64,000 nucleotides of DNA, taken from positions 372,001 to 436,000 of the forward strand of contig NZ_CP009455.1 in the NCBI RefSeq assembly GCF_000759535.1, written 5' to 3'. Each line of letters opens with the position of its first letter. The first letter of the stretch is position 1. Both the position numbers and the translations under genes were made by a program. This DNA comes from Pseudomonas cremoricolorata (GTDB lineage Bacteria; Pseudomonadota; Gammaproteobacteria; Pseudomonadales; Pseudomonadaceae). Positions 28,399-39,460 of this stretch are shown here, one piece after another. The notes below the pieces were generated by a model that was not told the DNA's origin, did no database searches, and worked only from the letters and a program-made list of their open reading frames with translations.

Positions 28399-28506
28399 CT
28401 GCGATGTGACAGGCGCATCGGCATCAACGTCGATGCCATGTATCCACCTACCCATCAAGTCCAGGCTGAGACGCTGCAGTCTCGAACCGCAAACCTCCCT
28501 CTCCCC

Positions 28507-30090
<1,584 letters not shown>

Positions 30091-30128
30091 GGGAAATCGC
30101 CTGACTCGGTCTTGGAAAAAGGGGCAGC

Positions 30129-30157
30129 ATCATACCCGATCTCGCCCGCAGACCAAA
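30129..30157 (-). promoter_or_regulatory. Candidate prfC promoter
   Basis: On the minus strand TTTGGT (30157-30152) and TATGAT (30134-30129) are 17 nt apart, about 40 nt upstream of the prfC ATG. The -10 is good and the -35 is weak. Confidence 0.4.
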
Positions 30158-30297
30158 GCGCCGCCCCATGTAGGGTCTTGTGTTCTGGCCTGAGGTCGCT
30201 CGCAAAACTGAGCACAAGCTGAGCCGGTAACAAAAAATTTATGATCGACCGTCTACGCATCCCGGCCCGCGGTCGTGGCCATAAATATGCACACCCC

Positions 30298-30340
30298 ATA
30301 GGAGCGGGTTCACCCGCGATGGGCTGCGCAGCGGCCCCAT
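30298..30340 (+). repeat. REP element, first of an inverted pair
   Basis: The core GGAGCGGGTTCACCCGCGAT is the palindromic head of the P. putida-type REP sequence, followed by the usual GCTGCGCAGCGGCCCC tail. Confidence 0.75.
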
Positions 30341-30390
30341 CGAGACGCCACCTGGTCTCGTGGGTAAGCATTCACAGGCCTGGCCCGAGG

Positions 30391-30424
30391 GTGCCAGCCT
30401 TCACGGGTAAGCCCGCACCTATAG
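30391..30424 (-). repeat. REP element, second of an inverted pair
   Basis: TTCACGGGTAAGCCCGCACC is the reverse-oriented, slightly degenerate partner of the REP at 30298. Together they form a BIME-like unit of about 125 nt. Confidence 0.65.
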
Positions 30425-30599
30425 GCCGCTATTCCACAATATTTAACGCTTACCGATGCTGCGGGAACATCTGCCCCGCACACCAGTCGGTAACTCAAGG
30501 GGCGCGCCCGGCCTAGCTGTTGATTCCGCAGTCCTCACGCCCTACAGTGCGCGCCGAACGTCCATGCTGGAAACGATCCATCCGGCTCAAGTACTGAGT

Positions 30600-30742
30600 T
30601 AGGCTCTGTCTGAAACGTCTTGAGCGAAGGTTAGGCAAGGCGAACACAGCCGAGGAAGCGGAGTTTACTCGAGTAAATGAGCATTCCGAGGCTGTGTTCA
30701 ACGCAGCATAACCGAGTCTCAAGGCTTTTCAGGCAGAGCCTA
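30600..30742. mobile_element. MITE-like palindromic element
   Basis: A 143-nt element with 25-nt terminal inverted repeats matching at 22 positions: the left begins TAGGCTCTGTCTGAAA, and the right ends TTTCAGGCAGAGCCTA. Inner arms also pair (AACACAGCC at the left with GGCTGTGTT at the right). The centre is the perfect palindrome TTTACTCGAGTAAA. It has no coding capacity. The terminal TA on both sides could be a duplicated target dinucleotide. The autonomous parent element is not identified. Confidence 0.65.
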
Positions 30743-30819
30743 GGCGAACCAAAGTGGGGATACGGAGGACGTTCAGTGCAGCCACTTATTCATTCAGTTT
30801 GCCCATGGAGTCCCTGAGC

Positions 30820-31983
30820 ATGTCGATCCAGGTCGAAGACTATTTCGCACGTGACACTTTCACCAAGATGAAGGCGTTCGCCGACAAGCAGGAAACGCCG
30901 TTCGTCCTCATCGATACGCAGATGATCAGCAAGGCCTACGACGACCTGCGTGCCGGTTTCGAATTCGCCAAGGTCTACTACGCGGTCAAGGCCAACCCTG
31001 CCGTGGAAATCATCGACCTGCTCAAGGACAAAGGCTCGAACTTCGACATCGCCTCGATCTATGAACTGGACAAGGTGATGGGCCAGGGCGTCAGCGCCGA
31101 CCGTATCAGCTACGGTAACACCATCAAGAAGTCCAAGGACATCCGCTACTTCTACGAGAAGGGTGTGCGTCTGTACGCCACCGACTCGGAAGCCGACCTG
31201 CGCAACATCGCCAAGGCCGCGCCGGGCTCGAAAGTCTATGTCCGGATTCTCACCGAAGGCTCGACCACCGCTGACTGGCCGCTGTCGCGCAAGTTCGGCT
31301 GCCAGACCGACATGGCCATGGACCTGCTGATTCTGGCCCGTGACCTGGGCCTGGTGCCGTACGGCATCTCGTTCCACGTCGGCTCGCAGCAGCGTGACAT
31401 CAGCGTCTGGGATGCGGCCATCGCCAAGGTCAAGGTGATCTTCGAGCGCCTCAAGGTGGAAGATGGCATCGAGCTGAAGCTGATCAACATGGGCGGCGGC
31501 TTCCCGGCCAACTACATCACCCGCACCAACAGCCTGGAAACCTATGCCGAAGAGATCATCCGCTTCCTCAAGGAAGACTTCGGTGACGACCTGCCGGAAA
31601 TCATCCTGGAACCAGGCCGCTCGCTGATCGCCAACGCCGGTATTCTGGTCAGCGAAGTGGTGCTGGTGGCGCGCAAGTCGCGTACCGCGGTCGAGCGCTG
31701 GGTGTACACCGATGTGGGCAAGTTCTCTGGCCTGATCGAAACCATGGACGAGTCGATCAAATTCCCCATCTGGACCGAGAAGAAAGGCGAGATGGAAGAA
31801 GTGGTCATCGCCGGTCCGACCTGCGACAGCGCCGACATCATGTACGAACACTACAAATACGGCCTGCCGCTGAACCTGGCCATCGGTGACCGCCTGTACT
31901 GGCTGTCCACCGGCGCCTACACCACCAGCTACAGCGCGGTGGAATTCAACGGCTTCCCGCCACTGAAAGCCTTCTACCTGTAA
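30820..31983 (+). CDS. speC: Ornithine decarboxylase (type III PLP fold)
   Basis: A 387-residue cytoplasmic decarboxylase that makes putrescine from ornithine, possibly also cadaverine from lysine. The PLP lysine is K57 in YYAVKANP. The glycine-rich phosphate loop is MGGGFPA (225-227), and the catalytic cysteine at the dimer interface is C335 in GPTCDSAD. This is the short eukaryotic-type ODC fold, not the large fold I E. coli enzyme. The start at 30820 has TGGAG about 9 nt upstream and gives the family length. The frame extends 22 codons upstream without conserved sequence. Confidence 0.93.
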   Translation: MSIQVEDYFARDTFTKMKAFADKQETPFVLIDTQMISKAYDDLRAGFEFAKVYYAVKANPAVEIIDLLKDKGSNFDIASIYELDKVMGQGVSADRISYGNTIKKSKDIRYFYEKGVRLYATDSEADLRNIAKAAPGSKVYVRILTEGSTTADWPLSRKFGCQTDMAMDLLILARDLGLVPYGISFHVGSQQRDISVWDAAIAKVKVIFERLKVEDGIELKLINMGGGFPANYITRTNSLETYAEEIIRFLKEDFGDDLPEIILEPGRSLIANAGILVSEVVLVARKSRTAVERWVYTDVGKFSGLIETMDESIKFPIWTEKKGEMEEVVIAGPTCDSADIMYEHYKYGLPLNLAIGDRLYWLSTGAYTTSYSAVEFNGFPPLKAFYL

Positions 31984-31989
31984 CACCGA

Positions 31990-32012
31990 ACGGGGCCGCA
32001 AGGCCCCGTTTT
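31990..32012 (+). terminator. Intrinsic terminator after speC
   Basis: The stem ACGGGGCC with GGCCCCGT, a 4-nt loop and a following TTTT, starting 7 nt after the speC stop. Confidence 0.85.
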
Positions 32013-32111
32013 CATGTCTGCCGCAATTCTGCGCGCCCTCACCTGACTGCCCACACCGCAGCCGCCAAGGCATAATGCACGCCGCCCATTTCCGGGCAGG
32101 CCGGCAAGGTG

Positions 32112-34667
32112 ATGGTGGTGCTGAAAACAATCCTATTCCAGTTGCACTGGCTGCTCGGCATCAGCGCTGGCCTGGTCCTGACGGTGATGGGCGCGACTGG
32201 CGCGGCCTGGTCGTTCCAGGATGAACTGCTGCGCCTGCTCAACCCGGATACGTTGACCGTCAAGGTACAACCGCAAGGTGTACTGCCACCGGCTGAGCTG
32301 GTGCACCGCGCAGAAGCGGCCCAAGGGGCGCGGGTCAGCATGCTGTGGGTCGAACCGCAGTCCGATCGCGCGGCACGGATTTTCTTCAGCCCCGAGGCCG
32401 GCGCCCACCGCGGGCAACTGCGCTATGCCGACCCGTACACCGGCGAGCTCAAGGGCGAGGTGGTCGGGCAAGGCTTCTTCGACCTGATGCTGCGCCTGCA
32501 CCGTTTCCTGGCCATGGGCGAAACCGGCCGACAGGTCACCGCAGCCAGCACCCTGGCGCTGGTGTTCTTCTGCCTCTCTGGGCTGTACCTGCGCTGGCCA
32601 CGACAGACCCTCAACTGGCGCGCGTGGCTGACCTTCGACTGGCGCAAGCGTGGCCGCGCGTTCAACTGGGATCTGCACGCGGTGGTCGGCACCTGGTGTC
32701 TGCTGTTCTACCTGCTGATGGCCCTGACCGGGCTGACGTGGTCCTACGAGTGGTACCGCGATGGCGTACGCCAGTTGCTCAGCGATGCGCGCAGCGAGCC
32801 GAATGCGCGGGAACAAGTACAATCCAGGCGCCGCATGACCCGCGACCTGCCGCCGAGCGCGCCGCAGCCCGTCAACTACGAGGTGATCTGGAGCGAGTTG
32901 CAGCGTCTGGCTGGCCCCACCCTGAGCACCTACAACCTGCGCTTGCCGGCCGATGGCCACGGCCCGGTCAGTGTGCGCCTGCTGCGCAGCGACGCCGCGC
33001 ACCCGCGCGCCTTCGACCTGATCAACTTCGCCCCAGCCAGCGGCAAGGTGCTGCATGAAGAGCGCTATGCCGACAAATCCTTCAACGAGCAGTTGCTGCA
33101 AAGCTTCTACGCCCTGCACGTAGGCAACTACTTCGGCCTGACCGGGCGCATTCTGCTCACCGCAGCCAGTGCGCTGATGCCGCTGTTCTTCATCACCGGC
33201 TGGTTGCTGTACCTGGACCGCCGGCGCAAGCAACGCCAGGCCCGCACGGCCCGGGCCAACGTCAGTGAGGGCGGCCAGGGCGCCGATGCCTGGCTGATCG
33301 GTTTCGCCAGCCAGAGCGGTCTGGCCGAGCAGTTGGCCTGGCACAGCGCCGCGCAGCTGCAGGCCGCCGGGCTGGCGGTGCAGGTGCGGGCGCTGGGTGA
33401 TCTGGGTGAAGACGATCTGCGCCGGGCGCGCCGTGCGCTGTTTGTCATCAGCACCTTCGGCGACGGTGAAGCGCCCGATAACGCCCGCGCTTTCGAGCGC
33501 AAGGTGCTGGGCCAGGCCAGTTCGCTGGCGCATCTGGACTACGCCCTGCTGGCGCTGGGTGATCGGCAATATGCGCATTTCTGCGGCTTCGCCCGACGCG
33601 TCCAGGCGTGGCTGAGCGAGCGCGGTGCGCGCTGCACGTTCAGCCCGGTGGAAGTCGACAACGCCGACCCCGCCGCGTTGCAGCAGTGGCAGGCGGGCCT
33701 GGCGCAACTGACCGGCACTGCGCCCGCAGCAGCTTGGCAACCGGCGCACTACGAACACTGGACACTCACCGCACGTACCCTGCTTAACCCCGGCAGCCAG
33801 GGCAAGCCGGTGTATCTGCTCAGTTTGCAGGCCCAACACGCTGCGCAGTGGCAGGCCGGCGATCTGGTGGACATCCTGCCGCGCAATGCGCCTGCGCAGG
33901 TGCAGCGACTGCTCACCGCGCTGAGCCTGCGCGGCGATCAGCCGGTGCAGTGCGACGGCCTGGCGCAAACTGCCGAACAGGCCTTTGCCGCGCGTCAGCT
34001 ACCGAGCAACCTGAGCCAGCTGATCGGCCTGCATGCCCAGGCCGCGGTGGATGCCCTGGCGCCGCTCGGCACTCGTCAATACTCCATTGCCTCGATCGCC
34101 AGCGACGGCGTGCTGGAGCTGATCGTGCGCCAGGAGCGCCGCGACGACGGCAGCCTGGGGCTGGGCTCGGGCTGGCTCACTGAACATCTGCCGCTCGGTG
34201 CCAGTGTCGCCCTGCGCCTGCGCCGCAACAGCGGCTTCCACCTGCCCGCCGCTGCCGCGCCGTTGATTCTGATCGGCAGTGGTACCGGCCTTGCCGGGCT
34301 GCGCAGCCTGTTGCGGGCCAACATCGTCGCCGGTGAAACGCGCAACTGGCTGCTGTTCGGTGAACGTAACAGGGCACACGATTACTTCTGCGCCGATGAA
34401 CTGGAGAAATCGCTGGCAGACGGCACGCTGACCAGACTCGATCTGGCGTTCTCGCGCGATCGGGCCGAGAAAATCTATGTGCAGGATGTGCTGTTGCAGC
34501 AGGGTCAGCGACTCAGGGACTGGCTTGACCAAGGCGCTTGCCTGTATGTCTGCGGCAGCCTGCAGGGCATGGCTGTCGGCGTCGATGCTGCCTTGCAGGC
34601 GCTGCTTGGCGAAGAGGCCATGCAACGCCTGATCGAAACCGGCCGCTACCGGCGTGATGTCTACTGA
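32112..34667 (+). CDS. PepSY-membrane/flavodoxin/NADPH-reductase fusion (PiuB/CysJ-like)
   Basis: An 851-residue electron-transfer protein. Residues 1-375 form a PepSY-associated membrane domain with four membrane helices and conserved histidines likely to hold haem ([43 protein letters not shown]). Next is a flavodoxin domain ([12 protein letters not shown]), then a CysJ-like FAD/NADPH reductase ([37 protein letters not shown]). It probably moves electrons from cytoplasmic NADPH to a periplasmic acceptor such as ferric siderophore. The start is uncertain: GTG at 32109, ATG at 32112 or later GTGs. No TonB receptor lies beside it here. Confidence 0.87.
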   Translation: MVVLKTILFQLHWLLGISAGLVLTVMGATGAAWSFQDELLRLLNPDTLTVKVQPQGVLPPAELVHRAEAAQGARVSMLWVEPQSDRAARIFFSPEAGAHRGQLRYADPYTGELKGEVVGQGFFDLMLRLHRFLAMGETGRQVTAASTLALVFFCLSGLYLRWPRQTLNWRAWLTFDWRKRGRAFNWDLHAVVGTWCLLFYLLMALTGLTWSYEWYRDGVRQLLSDARSEPNAREQVQSRRRMTRDLPPSAPQPVNYEVIWSELQRLAGPTLSTYNLRLPADGHGPVSVRLLRSDAAHPRAFDLINFAPASGKVLHEERYADKSFNEQLLQSFYALHVGNYFGLTGRILLTAASALMPLFFITGWLLYLDRRRKQRQARTARANVSEGGQGADAWLIGFASQSGLAEQLAWHSAAQLQAAGLAVQVRALGDLGEDDLRRARRALFVISTFGDGEAPDNARAFERKVLGQASSLAHLDYALLALGDRQYAHFCGFARRVQAWLSERGARCTFSPVEVDNADPAALQQWQAGLAQLTGTAPAAAWQPAHYEHWTLTARTLLNPGSQGKPVYLLSLQAQHAAQWQAGDLVDILPRNAPAQVQRLLTALSLRGDQPVQCDGLAQTAEQAFAARQLPSNLSQLIGLHAQAAVDALAPLGTRQYSIASIASDGVLELIVRQERRDDGSLGLGSGWLTEHLPLGASVALRLRRNSGFHLPAAAAPLILIGSGTGLAGLRSLLRANIVAGETRNWLLFGERNRAHDYFCADELEKSLADGTLTRLDLAFSRDRAEKIYVQDVLLQQGQRLRDWLDQGACLYVCGSLQGMAVGVDAALQALLGEEAMQRLIETGRYRRDVY

Positions 34668-34695
34668 GCCGCAGGTAGCTCAGTGGACAAGAAGC

Positions 34696-35490
34696 TCAGC
34701 AGTCCAGGGTGAACGAATCGGCGTCCAGGTCGGCCGGGAAGCGCTTGCGGTAGGCGGCCAATTCGGCGGAGCGCAACACCACGGTGAACACGCCATCGGC
34801 CTCGCCGGCGCTGAGCAGGCTTTCGCCCTGGAAGTCCAGCACTTGGCTGTCACCAGAATAGGCAAAGCCTTTGCCATCGGTGCCGACCCGGTTCACCCCC
34901 GCGACAAAACACAGGTTCTCGATGGCCCGCGCCGGCAGCAGACGGTTCCAGTGCAAACGCCGCGCCGCTGGCCAGTTGGCGGTGTACAGCAGCAGGTCGG
35001 TGTCATGGGGGTCGCGGCTCCACACCGGGAAGCGCAGGTCGTAGCAGATCAGCGGACGAATCCGCCAGCCCTTGAGCTCGAACTGCACCTGGCGATAGCC
35101 GGGGGTGTAGTGCTCGTGCTCTTTGGCCATGCGGAACAGGTGGCGCTTGTCGTAGTGCAGCAGCTCACCATCCGGGCGCGCCCACAGCAAGCGGTTGCGG
35201 TGAGTACCGTCGGCGGCCTGGATCATCACGCTGCCAGTCACCACCGCGTCGAGCTTTTTCGCCTGGGCCTTGAGCCATTTGCTGGCCGGGCCATTCTCCG
35301 CCTCGGCGAAACGCTCGGACTCCATGGAAAAGCCTGTGGTGAACATTTCCGGCAGGACGATCAGATCCGCCCCACGGGCCTGTTCCAGCAACGCTTCGAA
35401 ATGCTCGAAATTGGCCTGGCGGTCGTGCCAGGCGAGACTGGTCTGCACCAGCGCAAGGGTCAGATTCGGTAGCTGGCTCAGATCGCGCAT
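34696..35490 (-). CDS. Carbon-nitrogen hydrolase, omega-amidase type (YafV/MtnU-like)
   Basis: A 264-residue nitrilase-superfamily amidase with an intact catalytic triad: E48 in LPEMFTTGFSME, K115 in HYDKRHLF, and C149 in LICYDLRFPVW. Omega-amidases hydrolyse alpha-ketoglutaramate left by glutamine-dependent transaminases. The start overlaps the end of the aminotransferase gene by 13 nt on the same strand, so the two are translationally coupled. That pairing supports the omega-amidase role in methionine salvage. Substrate assignment is by family and context. Confidence 0.9.
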   Translation of the reverse strand: MRDLSQLPNLTLALVQTSLAWHDRQANFEHFEALLEQARGADLIVLPEMFTTGFSMESERFAEAENGPASKWLKAQAKKLDAVVTGSVMIQAADGTHRNRLLWARPDGELLHYDKRHLFRMAKEHEHYTPGYRQVQFELKGWRIRPLICYDLRFPVWSRDPHDTDLLLYTANWPAARRLHWNRLLPARAIENLCFVAGVNRVGTDGKGFAYSGDSQVLDFQGESLLSAGEADGVFTVVLRSAELAAYRKRFPADLDADSFTLDC

Positions 35491-36626
35491 AGTTTTTCCG
35501 CTGCGTGGCGCAGCGTCTCCTCACGTTTGGCAAAGCACAGGCGGATCAGACGCTGCCCGGCGATGGGTTGCTGATAGAACACCGACACAGGAATGCTCGC
35601 CACACCGTGTTCGCGGGTCAGCCACAGGGCCATGTCGACATCACCGAGGTCGGGCCGGATGGCCGAGTAATCCAGCAACTGGAAGTAGGTGCCGGGCGCA
35701 CGGGTAAAGCGAAAGCGCGAACCCTCGAGCAGATCGCAGAACAGGTCGCGCTTGGCCTGATAGAAGGCCGGCAACTCATCGACATGTTCGGGATGCTCGG
35801 CCATGAACTCGGCCAAGGCGTGCTGCAAGGGCGTAACGCCGCAGAAGTTGACGTACTGGTGCACCTTGCGCAGCTCAGCGCTGAGCGCGGGCGGAGCGAT
35901 CACGTAGCCGGTCTTCCAGCCGGTGACGTGGTAGGTCTTGCCGAACGAGCTGACCACGAAGGCCCGCGCATAGAGCTGCGGGTGGGCCAGCACGCTGGCG
36001 TGCCGAGCACCGTCGAAAACCAGGTGTTCGTAGACCTCATCACTGAGCATGTACAGCTCGCGATCGGCGATCAGCGCGGCCAGGGTATCGAGGTCTTCGC
36101 GGGTGATCAGTGCGCCGCTGGGGTTGTGCGGGGAATTGAGGATCACCATGCGCGTGCGCGGACTTAGCGCATCGCTGAACGCCTGCCAGTCGATGCGAAA
36201 ATCACCCTCGTTCAGCGGCAGGTGCACGCAACGTCCACCGGCCAGGGTCACGGCCGGGTCGTAGGCGTCGTAGCTGGGATCGAAGACGATCACCTCATCA
36301 CCGCTGTGGATGACCGCCTGAATGGCGCAGAAGATCGCTTCGGTGGCGCCCGGTGTGATGGTCACTTCTTCATCGGCATCGACTTGCACCCCATACAGGC
36401 GCAGCACTTTGCTCGCCACTTGCTGGCGCAGGGCAGGCAGGCCGGTCATAGGCGCGTACTGGTTATGCCCGGCGCAGACATGCCGCCCCACTGCATCGAG
36501 CAGCGGCTGTGGGCCGTTGAAGTCAGGAAAGCCTTGGGAAAGGTTGAGCGCACCGGTTTGCGCAGCGAGCTGCGACATGCGGGTGAAGATGGTGGTGCCA
36601 ACATCTGGCAGTTTGCTGCGAATCAT
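35478..36626 (-). CDS. Methionine/glutamine-type aminotransferase (YbdL/MtnE-like)
   Basis: A 382-residue fold I PLP aminotransferase. Visible active-site elements are N168 in NSPHNPSG, D196 and Y199 in SDEVYEH, the Schiff-base lysine K230 in SSFGKTYHVTGWK, and a substrate-carboxylate arginine near the C terminus (RLCFAKRE). The sequence is of the KAT/YbdL group, which transaminates methionine or its keto acid. With the overlapping omega-amidase it would regenerate methionine from ketomethylthiobutyrate and remove the ketoglutaramate product. Confidence 0.9.
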   Translation of the reverse strand: MIRSKLPDVGTTIFTRMSQLAAQTGALNLSQGFPDFNGPQPLLDAVGRHVCAGHNQYAPMTGLPALRQQVASKVLRLYGVQVDADEEVTITPGATEAIFCAIQAVIHSGDEVIVFDPSYDAYDPAVTLAGGRCVHLPLNEGDFRIDWQAFSDALSPRTRMVILNSPHNPSGALITREDLDTLAALIADRELYMLSDEVYEHLVFDGARHASVLAHPQLYARAFVVSSFGKTYHVTGWKTGYVIAPPALSAELRKVHQYVNFCGVTPLQHALAEFMAEHPEHVDELPAFYQAKRDLFCDLLEGSRFRFTRAPGTYFQLLDYSAIRPDLGDVDMALWLTREHGVASIPVSVFYQQPIAGQRLIRLCFAKREETLRHAAEKLCAI

Positions 36627-36666
36627 GGAGCCCTCTTTCCTGGGGTCTGAGGGGCATAAGCTACAA

Positions 36667-36724
36667 GTTCCGAGCGGCAGGCTTCAAGCGGCGCAGTGCG
36701 CGACTCGAAGCTTGCCGCTGGAAC
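36667..36724. repeat. REP-like hairpin downstream of der
   Basis: The arms GTTCC plus AGCGGCAGGCTTC (36667-36685) pair with GAAGCTTGCCGCT plus GGAAC (36707-36724), with one wobble and one bulge, around a GC-rich loop. It starts 2 nt after the der stop on the minus strand and has no T-run. The AGCGGCAAGCTTC-type arm resembles short repeats common in Pseudomonas intergenic regions. Confidence 0.5.
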
Positions 36725-36726
36725 GA

Positions 36727-38190
36727 TCAGCGCTTGTCGCGGCGTTTTTTCTCGGCCTTCTTGTGGTGCGACATCAAGCGACGCTTCTTGTTGACCTGAC
36801 GATCGGTCAGGGTGTTCTTCTTGCCCTCGAACGGGTTTTCGCCGCCCTTGTACTCGATACGGATCGGCGTACCTACCAGCTTCAGCACGCGGCGGTAGGT
36901 GTTTTCCAGGTAGCGCGAGTAAGAACGCGGGATTTTCTCGGTCTGGTTGCCGTGGATCACGATCAGCGGCGGGTTGGCGCCGCCAAGGTGGGCATAGCGC
37001 AGCTTGATGCGGCGGCCATTGACCAGCGGCGGTTGGTGCTCGCTGATGGCATCTTCGAGAATCTGCGTCAGGCGGCTGGTCGGCCAGCGGGTCACCGCCG
37101 ACTTGAAGGCGGCCTGCACCGACTTGTACAGGTTGCCAACGCCGGTGCCGTGCAGCGCGGAAATGAAGTGGATGTCGGCGAAATCGACGAAGAACAGCCG
37201 GCGCTCCAGCTCGGTCTTCACATAGTCGCGCTCGCCCGGCTGCATGCCGTCCCACTTGTTCAGGGCGATGACGATGGCCCGCCCGGCCTCCAGGGCGAAG
37301 CCCAGCAGGTTGAGGTCGTGGTCGACCACCCCCTCGCGGGCGTCCATGACGAAGATCACCACGTTGGCGTCCTTGATCGCCTGCAGCGTCTTGACCACCG
37401 AGAACTTCTCGACCTCTTCATGGATCTTGCCGCGACGGCGCACGCCAGCGGTGTCGATGAAGGTGTACTTTTCGCCATCACGCTCGAACGGGATGTAGAT
37501 GCTGTCGCGGGTGGTGCCCGGCTCATCGTAGACCACTACACGCTCTTCGCCGAGCATGCGGTTGACCAGGGTCGACTTGCCGACGTTAGGACGGCCGATG
37601 ATGGCGATTTTGATGCCATCCTTCTCGCTCGGCCCTGGGATGCGCAGCGCTTCTTCGCCTTCGGCGACCTCGGCATCGAGCGCCTCTTCTTCAGCGTCAC
37701 GGGGAATGTGGCCGAGCACCGACTCCATCAGCGCGTTGATACCGCGACCTTGCGAGCCTGCAACGGGAATGGCATTGCCCATGCCCAGCGGCGAGAACTC
37801 GGCGCGGGCGACGTCGGCGTCGATGTTGTCGATCTTGTTGGCGACCAGCACCGCAGCCTTGTTGCGCTTGCGCAGGTGCTCGGCAATCATCTGGTCGGCT
37901 GCGGTCATGCCGGCGCGGGCATCGACCAGGAACAGCACATAATCGGCTTCTTCGATGGCCATGAGCGACTGCTCGGCCATCTTTTCATCCATGCCCACTT
38001 CATCGCCGGTGATACCGCCGGTGTCGATGAGAATGAACGAACGCCCCTGCCAGGAGGCGTCGCCGTACTGACGGTCGCGGGTCAGGCCCGACAGGTCACC
38101 GACGATGGCATCGCGGGTCTTGGTCAGGCGGTTGAACATGGTGGATTTGCCGACGTTCGGCCGCCCTACCAGGGCAATTACGGGAACCAT
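36727..38190 (-). CDS. der: Ribosome-assembly GTPase Der (EngA)
   Basis: A 487-residue tandem GTPase needed for 50S subunit maturation. Two complete G domains are visible, each beginning with GRPNVGKST, with DTGG/DTAG G3 motifs and NKID/NKWD G4 motifs. A C-terminal KH-like domain and a basic tail ([20 protein letters not shown]) follow. The start is placed at ATG 38190 because GGAGA lies 6 nt upstream and the conserved [12 protein letters not shown] begins there. It is downstream of bamB, as in many gamma-proteobacteria. Confidence 0.97.
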   Translation of the reverse strand: MVPVIALVGRPNVGKSTMFNRLTKTRDAIVGDLSGLTRDRQYGDASWQGRSFILIDTGGITGDEVGMDEKMAEQSLMAIEEADYVLFLVDARAGMTAADQMIAEHLRKRNKAAVLVANKIDNIDADVARAEFSPLGMGNAIPVAGSQGRGINALMESVLGHIPRDAEEEALDAEVAEGEEALRIPGPSEKDGIKIAIIGRPNVGKSTLVNRMLGEERVVVYDEPGTTRDSIYIPFERDGEKYTFIDTAGVRRRGKIHEEVEKFSVVKTLQAIKDANVVIFVMDAREGVVDHDLNLLGFALEAGRAIVIALNKWDGMQPGERDYVKTELERRLFFVDFADIHFISALHGTGVGNLYKSVQAAFKSAVTRWPTSRLTQILEDAISEHQPPLVNGRRIKLRYAHLGGANPPLIVIHGNQTEKIPRSYSRYLENTYRRVLKLVGTPIRIEYKGGENPFEGKKNTLTDRQVNKKRRLMSHHKKAEKKRRDKR

Positions 38191-38225
38191 GCGGCTCTCC
38201 ACTGGTGAATTCTTGAAAATGCAAA

Positions 38226-38245
38226 GGCCGCTGCAAGCAGCGGCC
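38226..38245 (-). terminator. Hairpin between bamB and der (possible weak terminator)
   Basis: A perfect 9-bp stem, GGCCGCTGC with GCAGCGGCC, and a 2-nt loop. On the minus strand it is followed by TTTGCATTTTC, a discontinuous U-rich stretch, so partial termination before der is plausible. Confidence 0.5.
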
Positions 38246-38316
38246 GGAGTTCATGCGGCGTGTCCAGGCTGTGCCTGAGCGCCGCCGCCCAAGGCCCGCA
38301 GGCCTTGAGCATAGCG

Positions 38317-39459
38317 TCAGCGGATGCTCAGTGCTTCGAGCTTGCCGCTGTTGCCAAAGACGTAGATGGTGTCGTCGACCACCAGAGGGCGGGCGCGCAG
38401 ACCATCGCTGTCGATCCGCTCACGACCCACGAAGCGACCATCGACCTGGCTGAGCAGGTGCAGGTAGCCCTCGAAGTCGCCCACGGCGATGTAGCTGGAG
38501 AACACTTCCGGCGCCGACAACTGGCGGCGGGCCAGGCTGTCGTTGCTCCACAGGGCGCTGGAGGAACGCTCGTCGACGCTCTCGACCGTGCCCGACGCTT
38601 CGCTCACGTAAACGTTGCCGAAGCCCTGGGCCACGCCGACATAGCTGGAGGCGTCGCGCTGCCACAGCACGCGCCCGCTTTCGATGTCGAGCCCGGCGAC
38701 ACGGCCCTGGTAGGTGCTGACGTACAGGGTGCCACCGGACAGCAGCAGACCGCCGTCGATGTCGACCACGCGGTCCAGCTCCGAGCGACCTTGCGGGATG
38801 GCGACGCGGCTTTCCCAGACCGGCACGCCGTTCTGGATATCCACCGCGACCACCTTGCCGGTGGACAGGCCGGCGATGGCCAGGCGGTTGGTCACCACCG
38901 GCGCACCGGTGCCACGCAGGGTCAGCACGGCCGGGGTGTTCTCATAGATCCAGCGACGCTCGCCCGTGGCGGCATCGAGGCCGATCAGACGGTCGTCCTG
39001 GGTCTGCACCACCACCACGTCACCGTTGTTGGCAGGTGGCGCCAGCACTTCGCTGGACACCCGCGAACGCCAGCGCTCCTTGCCCGTGGTGGAATCCAAG
39101 GCGATGACCTCGCCCTTGAGCGTACCCAGGGTCAGCAGGCCATAGCCGACACCGACCGCACCGGAGACCGGCAGGTCAAGATCGTTCTCCCAGATCACAT
39201 CGCCATTACGGCGATCGAGGGCGTAGACCTCGCCAGTGACGTCGGAGGCGAAGATGCGGTCGTTCTCGATGGCCGGCACCAGAACATTGTACTTGTCGCC
39301 CTGGCCGTCGCCGATCGAACGGCTCCACTGCTTCTTCAGCACCACTTCCTCGGTGAACTTGGTCAGTTCGGCCGGTGGCAGTTCCTTCTTGCTGTTGCTG
39401 CTGCAACCCGCGGCCAGTACGGCCAGGGTCAGCACTGCTGCTTGTTTCCAACCGATCAC
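38317..39459 (-). CDS. bamB: Outer-membrane assembly lipoprotein BamB
   Basis: A 380-residue lipoprotein of the BAM complex that folds beta-barrel proteins into the outer membrane. The lipobox is LAAGC (Cys19). The rest is a chain of PQQ-like beta-propeller repeats with recurring patterns such as VYALDRRNGDVIWE, VIALDSTTGKERWR and VAGLDIESGRVLWQ. It follows yfgM by 1 nt on the same strand. Confidence 0.95.
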   Translation of the reverse strand: MIGWKQAAVLTLAVLAAGCSSNSKKELPPAELTKFTEEVVLKKQWSRSIGDGQGDKYNVLVPAIENDRIFASDVTGEVYALDRRNGDVIWENDLDLPVSGAVGVGYGLLTLGTLKGEVIALDSTTGKERWRSRVSSEVLAPPANNGDVVVVQTQDDRLIGLDAATGERRWIYENTPAVLTLRGTGAPVVTNRLAIAGLSTGKVVAVDIQNGVPVWESRVAIPQGRSELDRVVDIDGGLLLSGGTLYVSTYQGRVAGLDIESGRVLWQRDASSYVGVAQGFGNVYVSEASGTVESVDERSSSALWSNDSLARRQLSAPEVFSSYIAVGDFEGYLHLLSQVDGRFVGRERIDSDGLRARPLVVDDTIYVFGNSGKLEALSIR

Positions 39460-39460
39460 G

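Larger units (their letters stand above)
27399..28506. other. Gene-free kilobase containing a large inverted repeat
   Basis: No reading frame here has a credible ribosome site or recognisable product. The first 200 nt are AT-rich and should carry the promoter of the 310-residue membrane protein. The rest is dominated by two 270-nt copies of one sequence in opposite orientation, annotated separately. Frames through either copy give similar Arg/Pro/Ala-rich peptides, as expected from a repeated non-coding element. Confidence 0.7.
30091..30819. other. Intergenic region between prfC and speC
   Basis: A 729-nt divergent intergenic region with no credible gene. In order it holds the prfC promoter, a pair of oppositely oriented REP-like sequences (about 30298-30424) and a 143-nt MITE-like palindrome (30600-30742), ending 78 nt before the speC start. 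Confidence 0.7.

Noticed and set aside
27895..28458. Open frames inside the inverted repeat (up to 187 codons)
   Set aside because: The same Arg/Pro/Ala-rich peptide appears from both arms because the DNA is repeated. No ribosome site or known family is seen, so I treat the region as non-coding.
30241..30516. Short open frames across the REP pair
   Set aside because: They consist of REP sequence read through and have no initiation signal.
32013..32108. Fur box upstream of the PepSY/flavoprotein gene
   Set aside because: I looked for a GATAATGATAATCATTATC-like 19-mer; the only resemblance is a CATAATGC hexamer-scale match, which is not enough.
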